Shown here one piece after another: positions 1-7,108 of a DNA stretch of 10,715 nt. A program made the translations under genes and the position numbers. The stretch is taken from the NCBI GenBank assembly GCA_003554505.1, contig PWGS01000213.1, forward strand, positions 1 through 10,715, read 5' to 3'. How positions within the stretch are numbered: the first letter of the stretch is position 1; every line of letters starts with the position of its first letter. The DNA comes from Desulfonatronospira sp. GTDB taxonomy: Bacteria; Desulfobacterota; Desulfovibrionia; Desulfovibrionales; Desulfonatronovibrionaceae. Below the pieces are notes generated by a model. The model made no database searches. It was given only the letters and a program-made list of their open reading frames with translations, and was not told the DNA's origin.

Positions 1-2
1 CT

Positions 3-299
3 GAATATGGAGAGGGCTTTAAGGCCTGGAAGGAACATTACTTTCAGAAAAAGGCCGTGCTTTACAGGGCCAAGGGCTGCAGGGACTGCATCGACGGCTA
101 CCGGGGACGTCTGGGTATCCACGAACTGATGCCCAATACTGATAATATCAAGAGATTGATCAAGTTCAGAAAATCCGCTGAAGAGATAAGGGAACAGGCC
201 GGCATGGAGGGGATGCTCTCTCTTAAACAGGACGGCATACTCAAGGTCCTGGCGGGACTGACTGATATCCATCAGGTCCGGGCTGCCACCGGGGCCTGA
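3..299 (+). CDS. GspE/PilB-family secretion or type IV pilus ATPase, C-terminal fragment
   Basis: The reading frame is open from the window edge to TGA at 297-299, so only about the last 98 residues are present. It contains the end of the family zinc-binding region (KGCRDCIDGYRGRLGIHEL), matching the usual C-x2-C followed by GY-x-GR-x-GI-x-E. The tail (EGMLSLKQDGILKVLAGLTD) matches the conserved family ending in which a Met-Leu-rich stretch is followed by 'dGi-kvl-GlTd'. Such hexameric cytoplasmic ATPases power pseudopilus or pilus assembly in type II secretion and type IV pili. The Walker motifs and the first cysteine pair lie upstream of the window. GspE, PilB and MshE cannot be separated from this fragment. 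No gspF/pilC-like gene follows, so this is the last gene of its unit or stands alone. Confidence 0.85.
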   Translation, partial: EYGEGFKAWKEHYFQKKAVLYRAKGCRDCIDGYRGRLGIHELMPNTDNIKRLIKFRKSAEEIREQAGMEGMLSLKQDGILKVLAGLTDIHQVRAATGA

Positions 300-445
300 T
301 GCGGCAGGCCCGGCGCGACCATGAAGTTTTTCCTTGATTACTTGGCTCAGGAGATTTAGTGAATTATTCTTGCGGCCATGTCCTAAAAAAAGCACCACAC
401 CAAGAAGCGTTACAGAAAATAAGTCTTGGTCATAAGATACAGGTT

Positions 446-466
446 GCGGGCATCACCCGTTTTTTT
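446..466 (+). terminator. Weak intrinsic terminator-like hairpin with T-run
   Basis: CGGG (447-450) pairs with CCCG (456-459) across the loop CATCA, and a possible G-T pair extends the stem outward. A run of seven T follows at 460-466. The stem is short, so this is a weak intrinsic terminator at best. It sits where the ATPase transcript would be expected to end. Confidence 0.4.
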
Positions 467-490
467 ACGCCATCCGTCAATTTTTGTAAT
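463..490 (+). promoter_or_regulatory. Possible promoter for the cysK-led operon
   Basis: TGTAAT (485-490) resembles a sigma-70 -10 box. A poor -35-like TTTACG (463-468) lies 16 nt upstream. The predicted start would leave only about 14 nt before the ATG at 511. The region is T-rich and overlaps the T-run of the hairpin, so chance matches are likely. This is inference from position and weak consensus. Confidence 0.22.
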
Positions 491-510
491 TTTTTCCCCC
501 TGATTTCATT

Positions 511-2841
511 ATGAGTGATCTTCTTTCTCTAATCGGCGATACCCCCCTGGTGGAAATAAAGGCCCTGTCCCCGAATCCCGGGGTCACAATCCTGGCCAAG
601 CTGGAAATGTCCAACCCCGGCGGTTCGGTCAAGGACAGGGTGGCCCTGGCCATGATCGAGAGGGCTGAGAAATTCGATGGTCTGGGTCCGGGCAAAACAG
701 TCATAGAGGCCACGTCCGGCAATACCGGCATCGGCCTGGCCATGGTATGCGCCCTGAAGAAATATCCTATAAAACTGATCATGCCTGCTTCAGCCTCGGA
801 AGAACGCAAGATGATCATGCGCGCTTACGGTGCGGAAATTGTTTTAACTCCGGGGCATCTGAGTACAGACGGAGCCATTGAAGAAGCTTATCGACTGGCC
901 AGGGACTTTCCGGAAAAGTATGTCCTTATGGATCAGTTCAACAATCCTGCCAGCATAGAAGCCCATTACCATACCACCGGACCCGAGATCTGGGACCAGA
1001 CACGCGGTGGTGTGACCCACGTGGCCGCCTGCCTGGGAACCACAGGGACCATAATGGGCATCACCAGAAGAATGCGTGAGCTCAACCCCGAGGTGCGCTG
1101 CATAGGTATTGAGCCCTATGCAGGACACAGGATACAGGGGCTCAAGAATATGCAGGAATCATATCCACCGGGTATATACAGCAAAAAGGCCTTGGACCGG
1201 ATAATCCACGTCAAGGACGATGATGCCTGGGCCATGTGCCGCGAGCTGGCCCGCAAAGAGGGAATTTTCGTGGGTATGAGTTCCGGGGCGGCCATGGCCG
1301 GGGTACAGCAGCTGGCCGGAGAGATGCAGGAAGGTGTACTGGTGACCATATTCCCGGACGGAGGGGAAAGATATCTGAGTACACCTTTGTACAGTATTCC
1401 CGAGTTGGACGGGGTTAAGATTTACGCCCTGCAGAAAAGAAAAAAGTCTGTTCTGCAGTGTTCCGGCAAAAAGCCAGGGATTTTTACTCCCGGACCCAGA
1501 ACCAACTTTTTTCAGGACCCGGATTTCTGGCGCAGGGCGGTCTTTCTGGATGTGCTCTGCCGCAGGCTTGAGCAGAAGGGACATGCCCCCAATCCTGTTG
1601 TGGCTGTGGCTGATTTCGATGACCGCACTCTGGAGTGCATGCGGGACAAAGGGATGCCAAGAGAGGCTTTCAGTCGTGAGATCCTTGATTCTGTTCAGGA
1701 TCTGGCCGGCAGAATAAAGTTGAACCGAAACTTTAACTTTTTGCCGGCAGCCGGATCTCTGGATACCGGGATCGAAATGTGCAACAAGCTTCTTTCCAGG
1801 GGGCTGGCCTATGAAAAGCTGCGCTGCGTGTATTTCGACGTGGGCCGGGACAAGGATTACGGGCTGCTGGCCGGCATTGATCCGGATAAAATTATTTCCG
1901 GTAAAACAGTGGACCTGGAAGACTATGTAAAGGACAGTCCCCGGGATTTCACTCTGCTCAAGAGGGCCAGCCTAAAGGATCTCAAGGAAGATAACATACT
2001 CAAGACCAAGTGGGGCAATGTCCGGCCATCCTGGTATCTGCAGATGGCGGCAGTGGCAGCGGAGTACACCGGTCATCTGGACCTGGTCATGGCCGGGGAG
2101 GCGCACCTTTTTCCGCATCTGGACAACCTTTTGAGCATCTGGAAGGGTTCCACCAGCTTAAGACCGCAGTGCTGGAGCCTGGCTTTATCCGTTCATCCTG
2201 AAGACAAAGAAAAACCGTTGCCTGGAATACAGGAACTGGCCTGGGAGACAGGCGGTTTCCCCCCCTTGAGGATGTGGCTCATGTCGGTATCTTATCACAG
2301 GCCGCTGGTATATTCAGGCAAAAACCTGGAGATGTGGATCAAAAACTGGAACCGCCTGCAGGAACTTCTGGGCAGGCTCAAGCTTTGTGCCGGTGGGGTC
2401 CGGGCAGACAAGGAGTCCGGTACGGAAGTGGAGAAAGAGTGCCGGGAACTGGAGCCGGCACTTTCCGGCTGCCTGGATGATGATCTGGCGCTGTATAAGT
2501 TCTGGCCACAGCTTTTCGAGTTCTGCAGAAAGATGCAGAAGCTTCTCGACCAGGATTTAATGCATGCCCGGGATGCAGGAACATGTCTGCATTACCTGCA
2601 AGGAATTGATACTGTACTGCAGATTATGGACTGGCAGGCCTTGCCCCTTGGGGAAGATGAATATCCATTGGAGATCAGTGAGTTGCTGCAGGCAAGGGCA
2701 AAGGCCAAGGAGGCAAAGGATTTTGATACCGCGGACCAGCTGCGGGAAAAGGCTTTAAGTTCCGGCTTCCGGCTTGTGGATACCAGGGCCGGGACCAGGG
2801 TTTATCCAGCAGAGAGAAAAGAAAGTTTGGAGGCGAAATGA
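511..2841 (+). CDS. cysK: Cysteine synthase fused to a degenerate cysteinyl-tRNA-synthetase-like domain
   Basis: The 776-residue protein is more than twice the usual ~310 for CysK/CysM. Residues 1-300 are a complete fold-type II PLP enzyme making cysteine from O-acetylserine (or a related donor) and sulfide. The PLP lysine is K41 in NPGGSVKDR, TSGNTG (68-73) is the substrate loop, GTTGT (176-180) binds PLP phosphate, and SSGAA (257-261) and GGERYL (284-289) are also present. From about residue 323 the sequence follows CysRS along its length: GPRTNFF where YVCGPTVYD is expected, WGNVRPSWYLQM, HLFPHLDN, SYHRPLVYS, and the C-terminal anticodon-domain signature KDFDTADQLRE...GFRLVDTRAGT. HIGH, KMSKS and the Cys28 and Cys209 zinc-ligand positions (E. 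coli numbering) are lost, so aminoacylation is unlikely. TAA lies in frame at 487-489, and ATG 511 has no Shine-Dalgarno sequence but gives the canonical N-terminus (MSDLLSLIGDTPLV). Its stop overlaps the next start. Confidence 0.9.
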   Translation: MSDLLSLIGDTPLVEIKALSPNPGVTILAKLEMSNPGGSVKDRVALAMIERAEKFDGLGPGKTVIEATSGNTGIGLAMVCALKKYPIKLIMPASASEERKMIMRAYGAEIVLTPGHLSTDGAIEEAYRLARDFPEKYVLMDQFNNPASIEAHYHTTGPEIWDQTRGGVTHVAACLGTTGTIMGITRRMRELNPEVRCIGIEPYAGHRIQGLKNMQESYPPGIYSKKALDRIIHVKDDDAWAMCRELARKEGIFVGMSSGAAMAGVQQLAGEMQEGVLVTIFPDGGERYLSTPLYSIPELDGVKIYALQKRKKSVLQCSGKKPGIFTPGPRTNFFQDPDFWRRAVFLDVLCRRLEQKGHAPNPVVAVADFDDRTLECMRDKGMPREAFSREILDSVQDLAGRIKLNRNFNFLPAAGSLDTGIEMCNKLLSRGLAYEKLRCVYFDVGRDKDYGLLAGIDPDKIISGKTVDLEDYVKDSPRDFTLLKRASLKDLKEDNILKTKWGNVRPSWYLQMAAVAAEYTGHLDLVMAGEAHLFPHLDNLLSIWKGSTSLRPQCWSLALSVHPEDKEKPLPGIQELAWETGGFPPLRMWLMSVSYHRPLVYSGKNLEMWIKNWNRLQELLGRLKLCAGGVRADKESGTEVEKECRELEPALSGCLDDDLALYKFWPQLFEFCRKMQKLLDQDLMHARDAGTCLHYLQGIDTVLQIMDWQALPLGEDEYPLEISELLQARAKAKEAKDFDTADQLREKALSSGFRLVDTRAGTRVYPAERKESLEAK

Positions 2842-3506
2842 GGGAAAAGTACTGGATAGCCGTAGGGGATATCCATGAAAATGCGAAAAATCTGCAAAAG
2901 ATCCGCAGGATATCAGAGGCCAGGGGAGTCCTTGTTTCCGGAGATCTGACCAACGCAGGGGGCAAATCAACAGGCAGGATGCTACTTGATGAAATCAGGG
3001 CTTTAAATCCCAATGTTTATGCTCAGATAGGAAACATGGACACCAGGGAGGTGGACAGGTTCCTGGAGGAATCCGGGGGGAATGTGCACAACAGGATAGT
3101 ACTGCTTGAAGGTGATGTTTACCTGCTGGGTCTTGGATATTCCATTGCCACCCCTTTCAACACCCCTTCTGAAGTGAGTGATGAACAACTGGAAAAGTGG
3201 CTGTCCCCTCACAGGGACAAGGCCTCAAGGATAAAGCATCTGATTTTTATGACCCACACCCCGCCATACGGTACCAAGACCGACCTGCTTAATTCCGGGG
3301 CCAACGTAGGCAGCCGGGCAGTAAGAGAGTTCATAGAGGACGTGCAGCCGGAAATCTGCATCACCGGACATGTCCATGAGGCTGATAGCGAGGACCATGT
3401 GGGGGGCACAAAGGTGATAAACCCCGGTCCCCTGAGTGGCGGGGGCTATGTATGGATAAAGTACGACGGCGTGGGTCTGGATGCTCAGCTAAAGAGCGTT
3501 GAATGA
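2838..3506 (+). CDS. Calcineurin-like metallophosphoesterase (YfcE/MJ0936-like)
   Basis: This 222-residue cytosolic protein carries the whole dinuclear-metal phosphoesterase signature in order: GDIH (10-13), GDLTN (35-39), GNMD (65-68), THTPPYGT (139-146) and GHVHE (177-181), then NPGPLSGGGY. These Asp, Asn and His residues bind two divalent metals and cleave phosphomono- or diesters. The substrate cannot be predicted, since relatives act on phosphodiesters, nucleotides or phosphoproteins. The start is clear: ATG 2838 overlaps the cysK stop as ATGA, with GGAGG at 2828-2832, implying translational coupling. The 3' end overlaps the exonuclease III gene in the same way. Co-translation with a nuclease fits a nucleic-acid or nucleotide role but does not prove it. 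Confidence 0.87.
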   Translation: MREKYWIAVGDIHENAKNLQKIRRISEARGVLVSGDLTNAGGKSTGRMLLDEIRALNPNVYAQIGNMDTREVDRFLEESGGNVHNRIVLLEGDVYLLGLGYSIATPFNTPSEVSDEQLEKWLSPHRDKASRIKHLIFMTHTPPYGTKTDLLNSGANVGSRAVREFIEDVQPEICITGHVHEADSEDHVGGTKVINPGPLSGGGYVWIKYDGVGLDAQLKSVE

Positions 3507-4267
3507 TAATATATTCCTGGAATGTGAACGGCTTCAGGGCGGTTACGGGCAAAGGGTTCTGGGACTGGTTCCAGGACAGGGACTTTGATGTCCTGTGCCT
3601 GCAGGAAACCAAGGCGCACCCGGAGCAGCTGCCCAAAAAGCACAGAGATGTCCCCGGGTTTAATAGCTACTGGAATCCGGCCAGGACCAGAAAAGGATAT
3701 TCCGGGACAGCCTGTTTTTACCGGCTGGAGCCGCTGGACATAAGCACCGGTCTGCCTCAGGATCATCTTAATGGAGAGGGCAGGATGATCCTTATGGAGT
3801 ATGAATCCTTCCACCTCTTCAATGTCTATTTTCCCAACGGCCAGATGAGCGATGAGAGGCTCAGGTTCAAGCTGGAGTATTATGACCGCTTCCTGGAGTA
3901 TGCCCAGGATTTGCGGCGCAAAAAGCCCATCGTGGTCTGCGGGGATTTCAATACCGCCCATAAGGACATTGATCTCAAAAATCCCCGCGCCAATGAGGAC
4001 AGATCCGGCTTTTTGCCGGTGGAAAGACAGTGGCTGGACAAGTTCATGGATCACGGGTACGTGGACACCTTCAGGATGTTCAATCAGGAAGGGGGCAACT
4101 ATACCTGGTGGACTTACCGCTTCGGGGCCAGGTCCAGGAATGCCGGGTGGCGCATAGATTATTTTTTCGTGTCTGAAGAACTGCGGGACAATGTGCAAAA
4201 CGCCTGGATAGAACCGGGGGTCATGGGTTCGGATCACTGTCCGGTGGGGCTTAAATTAAACCTCTAA
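3503..4267 (+). CDS. xth: Exodeoxyribonuclease III / AP endonuclease
   Basis: The 254 residues match the usual length and every motif of the ExoIII/AP-endonuclease family: WNVNG (6-10), LQETK with metal-binding E35, NVYFPNG with catalytic Y109, GDFNTAH with D148 and N150, GFLPVERQWLD (169-179), WRIDYF with D219, and the C-terminal SDHCPV with the D244/H245 catalytic pair. The enzyme cuts DNA 5' of abasic sites and trims 3' ends during base excision repair. ATG 3503 overlaps the phosphoesterase stop as ATGA. It begins directly with the conserved first beta strand (MIIYSWNVNG), so no earlier start is needed. Only 9 nt separate its stop from frdC, so a DNA-repair gene appears to be co-transcribed with fumarate reductase. 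Confidence 0.95.
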   Translation: MIIYSWNVNGFRAVTGKGFWDWFQDRDFDVLCLQETKAHPEQLPKKHRDVPGFNSYWNPARTRKGYSGTACFYRLEPLDISTGLPQDHLNGEGRMILMEYESFHLFNVYFPNGQMSDERLRFKLEYYDRFLEYAQDLRRKKPIVVCGDFNTAHKDIDLKNPRANEDRSGFLPVERQWLDKFMDHGYVDTFRMFNQEGGNYTWWTYRFGARSRNAGWRIDYFFVSEELRDNVQNAWIEPGVMGSDHCPVGLKLNL

Positions 4268-4276
4268 GGCTCAGGC

Positions 4277-4933
4277 ATGCAATACCAGGATACTATGTTT
4301 TCACCTGCCTCCGGCGGTATCAGGGCGGCCTTGCTGGATCTTGTCCAGATGCTCACCGGCCTGGCCCTGGTGGTGTTCATGTACCTGCACGCCCTGTTTG
4401 TGGCCAGTATTCTGCTGGGCCCCCAGGTTTTCAATGCCCTGGCGGATTTTTTCGAAAGATACTACCTGGCCCAGGCGGGAGGTCCGCTTCTGGCCCTGGT
4501 CTTTCTGACCCATTTTTTCATGGCCGCCCGCAGAATACCTTTTTCCCAGCAGGAACAGAAAAAGGCCTGGTCTTTCAGCAGGATGCTCGCTCACAGGGAC
4601 ACCTGGCTGTGGACGGTGCAGGTGGTTACGGCCATGATAATTCTTATCATGGGCGCCATTCATATCTGGGTGGTGCTCACGGACCTGCCCATCACCGCGG
4701 ATAAAAGCGCCGCCAGAATTCAGAGCGGTTTCTGGCTGGGCTTTTACCTCCTTCTTCTGCCCATGGTGGAACTGCACGTGGGAGCAGGCTGGTACAGGCT
4801 GGGAGTCAAGTGGGGGGTCATTAAAAGCAGTGCCCGTAACAAGGCCAAAAGGGCTGAGTATTATATCACCGGTTTTTTTATCCTCCTGGGCCTGATTACC
4901 CTGGCCAGGTTCATGTTTGTTTCGGTCTCATAA
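4277..4933 (+). CDS. frdC: Fumarate reductase dihaem cytochrome b subunit
   Basis: This is a 218-residue five-helix membrane protein that anchors the enzyme and exchanges electrons with menaquinone. Hydrophobic segments lie near residues 20-47, 68-86, 110-134, 152-176 and 195-216. Four histidines, H38 (MYLHALF), H79 (FLTHFF), H129 (GAIHIW) and H167 (VELHVG), match the haem ligands of Wolinella succinogenes FrdC (His44, 93, 143, 182) with steadily growing offsets of 6, 14, 14 and 15. E165 falls where Wolinella Glu180 sits, two before the last haem ligand. E60 falls where Glu66, implicated in menaquinol oxidation, would be. This supports a dihaem quinol:fumarate reductase rather than a monohaem or haem-free type. 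The start ATG follows CAGG and the xth stop by 9 nt. In sulfate reducers such enzymes may also run as succinate dehydrogenase. Confidence 0.93.
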   Translation: MQYQDTMFSPASGGIRAALLDLVQMLTGLALVVFMYLHALFVASILLGPQVFNALADFFERYYLAQAGGPLLALVFLTHFFMAARRIPFSQQEQKKAWSFSRMLAHRDTWLWTVQVVTAMIILIMGAIHIWVVLTDLPITADKSAARIQSGFWLGFYLLLLPMVELHVGAGWYRLGVKWGVIKSSARNKAKRAEYYITGFFILLGLITLARFMFVSVS

Positions 4934-4941
4934 GGTCTCCC

Positions 4942-6762
4942 ATGCGTATAATCTACACGGATCTTCTCTGTATCGGGGCCGGTCTGGCCGGTGAAAGGGT
5001 GGCTATAGAAGCGGCCCGGGCCGGGTTTGAGACCATCTGCCTCAGCCTTGTCCCGCCCAGGCGTTCGCATTCGTCAGCCGCTCAGGGGGGGATGCAGGCC
5101 GCCCTGGGCAATTGCATCAAAGGTCAGGGAGATTGCCCGGATATGCATTTCCAGGATACGGTCAAGGGATCGGACTGGGGATGCGACCAGGAAGTGGCCC
5201 GGATTTTTGTGGAGAACGCCCCGCTGGCCATCAGGCAGATGGATTACTGGGGAGTGCCCTGGAACAGGGTGGTGCCTGGAAAAGCCTGCTATTTCAAGGG
5301 CGGGGAAAAGCTGGAAAAGGAAGAACCAAGGGACAGATCCGGCCTGATTACCGCCAGGGATTTCGGGGGCACGGCCAAGTGGCGGGCCTGCTACTGCAGC
5401 GACGGTACCGGCCATGCCATGCTTTACACCATGGACAGCGTGGCCCTGCAGTACGGAGTGCAGGTGCATGACCGCACCGAGGCCTTAAGCCTCATCCATG
5501 ACCAGGAGAGGTGCCACGGCGCAGTAGTCAGGTGTTTAAAGACCGGGGAGCTCAGGGCTTATATATCCAGGGCTACACTTATTGCTTCCGGGGGATTCGG
5601 GCGAATTTACCGGGCTTCCACCAATGCCGTGATAAACGAGGGCGGGGGACAGATAATCGCCCTGGATACCGGGGGGGTGCCCCTGGGCAACATGGAGGCG
5701 GTGCAGTTTCACCCCACGGGGATTGTGCCCACGGACATCCTGGTCACCGAGGGATGCCGCGGCGACGGGGGGACCCTTCTGGACGTGAACCTGGAGCGCT
5801 TCATGCCCTGGTACGAACCGGACAAGGCTGAACTGGCCTCCAGGGACGTGGTTTCCAGGCGCATGCAGGAGCACATGGCCCAGGGGCTGGGGGTAAAAAG
5901 CCCCTACGGTGATCACCTGTGGCTGGATATCAGGCACCTGGGCCGGGAGCACATCACCAGCAAGCTGAGGGAAGTGGATGAGATCTGCAAGAATTTCCTG
6001 GGGATAGACCCGGCCGATTCTTTGATTCCGGTTCGTCCCACCCAGCATTACAGTATGGGCGGGGTGCGAACGGACAAGGACGGTGCAGCCTATGGACTCA
6101 AGGGGCTTTTCAGCGCCGGGGAAGCCGCCTGCTGGGACATGCACGGGTTCAACCGCCTGGGAGGCAATTCCCTGGCCGAGACAGTGGTGGCGGGAATGCT
6201 GGTGGGCCGCAGGGTGGCCGGGTTTCTGCAGGAGGAAGACATGAGGGTGGACACCGCACTGGTACGCGGTGAACTGAAGAAACAGCAGGAGCGCGTAGAC
6301 ACACTCAAGTCCAGTACCAAAGGCGACCCCCCCTTTGAAGTGCGAAACCGCATGCAGGATATCCTCATGGATTATGTGGGCATTTTCCGCAACGAAAAAG
6401 ATCTGCATCTGGCAGGGGAAAAGCTGCAGCAGGTCCTGCAGAGTGCGGAAAATCCAAAGCTTTCCTCCAGCAAAGCTGGGGCTGACCCGGAACTGTCCCT
6501 GGCCCTTCGCCTGCCCGGCATGGTCAGGCTGGCCCTGTGCGTGGCCTTCGGGGCCCTGGAGAGGCGCGAAAGTCGGGGGTCCCATGCCAGGGAGGATTAT
6601 CCGGCCCGAAATGACCGGGACTGGCTGGTGCGGACTCTGGCCTTCTGGCCGGGAGGCCGGGCCCTGCCCAGGCTGGAATACGAACCTGCAACAAAGGTAG
6701 TGGAGATCCCCCCAGGAGAAAGGGGTTATGGCGGATGCGAAGTCATCAGTGCTGAAAGTTGA
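4942..6762 (+). CDS. frdA: Fumarate reductase / succinate dehydrogenase flavoprotein subunit
   Basis: The 606-residue catalytic subunit interconverts fumarate and succinate on the cytoplasmic side. It has an N-terminal Rossmann motif (IGAGLAGERVA, 11-21) and SHSSAAQGG (42-50), whose H43 is at the covalent-FAD histidine position. Active-site residues fall at or within one position of those known for Wolinella FrdA: H257 in QFHPTG, R301 in SRDVV, H369 in RPTQHYSMGG and R405 in GFNRLGGNSLAE. The last motif completes the FAD site. It is somewhat shorter than the ~656-residue Wolinella protein, mainly in the C-terminal part. The start lies 8 nt after the frdC stop, with AAGG just upstream. Unlike typical frdAB pairs, frdB does not follow at once: a 352-bp repeat element begins 7 nt after the stop. 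Confidence 0.95.
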   Translation: MRIIYTDLLCIGAGLAGERVAIEAARAGFETICLSLVPPRRSHSSAAQGGMQAALGNCIKGQGDCPDMHFQDTVKGSDWGCDQEVARIFVENAPLAIRQMDYWGVPWNRVVPGKACYFKGGEKLEKEEPRDRSGLITARDFGGTAKWRACYCSDGTGHAMLYTMDSVALQYGVQVHDRTEALSLIHDQERCHGAVVRCLKTGELRAYISRATLIASGGFGRIYRASTNAVINEGGGQIIALDTGGVPLGNMEAVQFHPTGIVPTDILVTEGCRGDGGTLLDVNLERFMPWYEPDKAELASRDVVSRRMQEHMAQGLGVKSPYGDHLWLDIRHLGREHITSKLREVDEICKNFLGIDPADSLIPVRPTQHYSMGGVRTDKDGAAYGLKGLFSAGEAACWDMHGFNRLGGNSLAETVVAGMLVGRRVAGFLQEEDMRVDTALVRGELKKQQERVDTLKSSTKGDPPFEVRNRMQDILMDYVGIFRNEKDLHLAGEKLQQVLQSAENPKLSSSKAGADPELSLALRLPGMVRLALCVAFGALERRESRGSHAREDYPARNDRDWLVRTLAFWPGGRALPRLEYEPATKVVEIPPGERGYGGCEVISAES

Positions 6763-6769
6763 AGTGCAA
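6762..6769 (+). repeat. Left flanking direct repeat (putative target duplication)
   Basis: AAGTGCAA directly abuts the outer end of the left terminal inverted repeat. It matches AAATGCAA on the far side in seven of eight bases. Its first base is the last base of the frdA stop codon. Confidence 0.6.
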
Positions 6770-6782
6770 GTAACTATTCAGC
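6770..6782 (+). repeat. Left terminal inverted repeat
   Basis: GTAACTATTCAGC is the exact reverse complement of 7109-7121. A one-mismatch copy (GTAACTGTTCAGC) occurs at 10595-10607. Confidence 0.85.
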
Positions 6783-6821
6783 ATGGTCCGGAGACTTTGC
6801 AAACAGGACGTAAAAACTTCA

Positions 6822-6869
6822 CCCTGTTAAACCCTGCGAAGCAGGACCGCTATGCGGTGTTTAACAGGG
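6822..6869. other. Perfect three-way-junction palindrome inside the element
   Basis: An 11-bp stem (CCCTGTTAAAC 6822-6832 with GTTTAACAGGG 6859-6869) encloses two adjacent hairpins: CCTGC-GAA-GCAGG (6833-6845) and ACCGC-TAT-GCGGT (6846-6858). Every base outside the two triloops is paired and the junction has no unpaired base. The shape could form in RNA or as a cruciform in single-stranded DNA. Its role is unknown. It may stabilise the transcript between frdA and frdB, block ribosomes or exonucleases, or be recognised by a transposase. Confidence 0.85.
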
Positions 6870-6878
6870 CGAGCTCCA

Positions 6879-6983
6879 AGGAAGCGTAAATCAAAACCTA
6901 TACACGGGTTTGATAACCAGGATATATTCTGTAACATGCTTTGAATCAAGTTCGGTGTTTTACGGTTTTGATTAACGCTTCCT
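6879..6983. repeat. Imperfect 20-bp inverted repeat, domain B of the element
   Basis: The arm at 6879-6898 (AGGAAGCG...CAAAACC) pairs with 6964-6983 over 20 bp with a single mismatch. Further pairing inside is possible: ACAC (6902-6905) with GTGT (6955-6958), a GGTT-TGAT-AACC hairpin (6907-6918), and a small CAGGA/TTCTG hairpin (6918-6931), the last two sharing C6918 and so not both forming in full. It forms the middle branch of the multi-branched structure. Confidence 0.8.
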
Positions 6984-6995
6984 ACGTCGTTCAGA

Positions 6996-7063
6996 TCCCG
7001 CACTTACTTTCTGGCAAATATTGATTTGAAAACTGGGCAGACGTAGAAAAAGTAAGTGCGGGA
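6996..7063. repeat. Perfect 15-bp inverted repeat, domain C of the element
   Basis: TCCCGCACTTACTTT (6996-7010) is the exact reverse complement of 7049-7063. The 38-nt loop contains a smaller hairpin, CAAAT-ATTG-ATTTG (7015-7028), and GACGTAG (7040-7046), which is complementary to CTACGTC just outside the left arm (6982-6988). Confidence 0.85.
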
Positions 7064-7108
7064 CCCAGTTTGCAAAGCCCCCGGACCATGAGTTTTTCGC
7101 CCGCAGGA

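Larger units (their letters stand above)
300..510. other. Intergenic region between the ATPase gene and cysK
   Basis: This AT-richer 211-nt gap has no convincing gene. A 12-codon ATG frame at 321-359 has no ribosome binding site and is not called. A 7-bp imperfectly placed stem (ACCAAGA 399-405 with TCTTGGT 424-430) precedes the terminator-like hairpin at 446-466. The change in function across the gap, from secretion ATPase to cysteine metabolism, suggests that one transcription unit ends and the next starts here. Confidence 0.5.

Noticed and set aside
321..359. 12-codon ATG frame after the ATPase gene
   Set aside because: It has no ribosome binding site and is too short to judge.
3485..4237. 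A 250-codon minus-strand frame opposite exonuclease III
   Set aside because: The + strand gene has every ExoIII catalytic motif, and the minus frame has no family resemblance.
5536..6585. A 349-codon open frame on the minus strand across frdA
   Set aside because: It is antisense to a fully motif-supported frdA and its translation has no recognisable domain. Long opposite-strand frames are common in coding DNA of this composition.
6751..6762. GCTGAAAGTTGA at the end of frdA as a degenerate third copy of the element end
   Set aside because: It matches GCTGAATAGTTAC only with a gap and mismatches, and lies in the frdA coding sequence, so chance is the simpler explanation.
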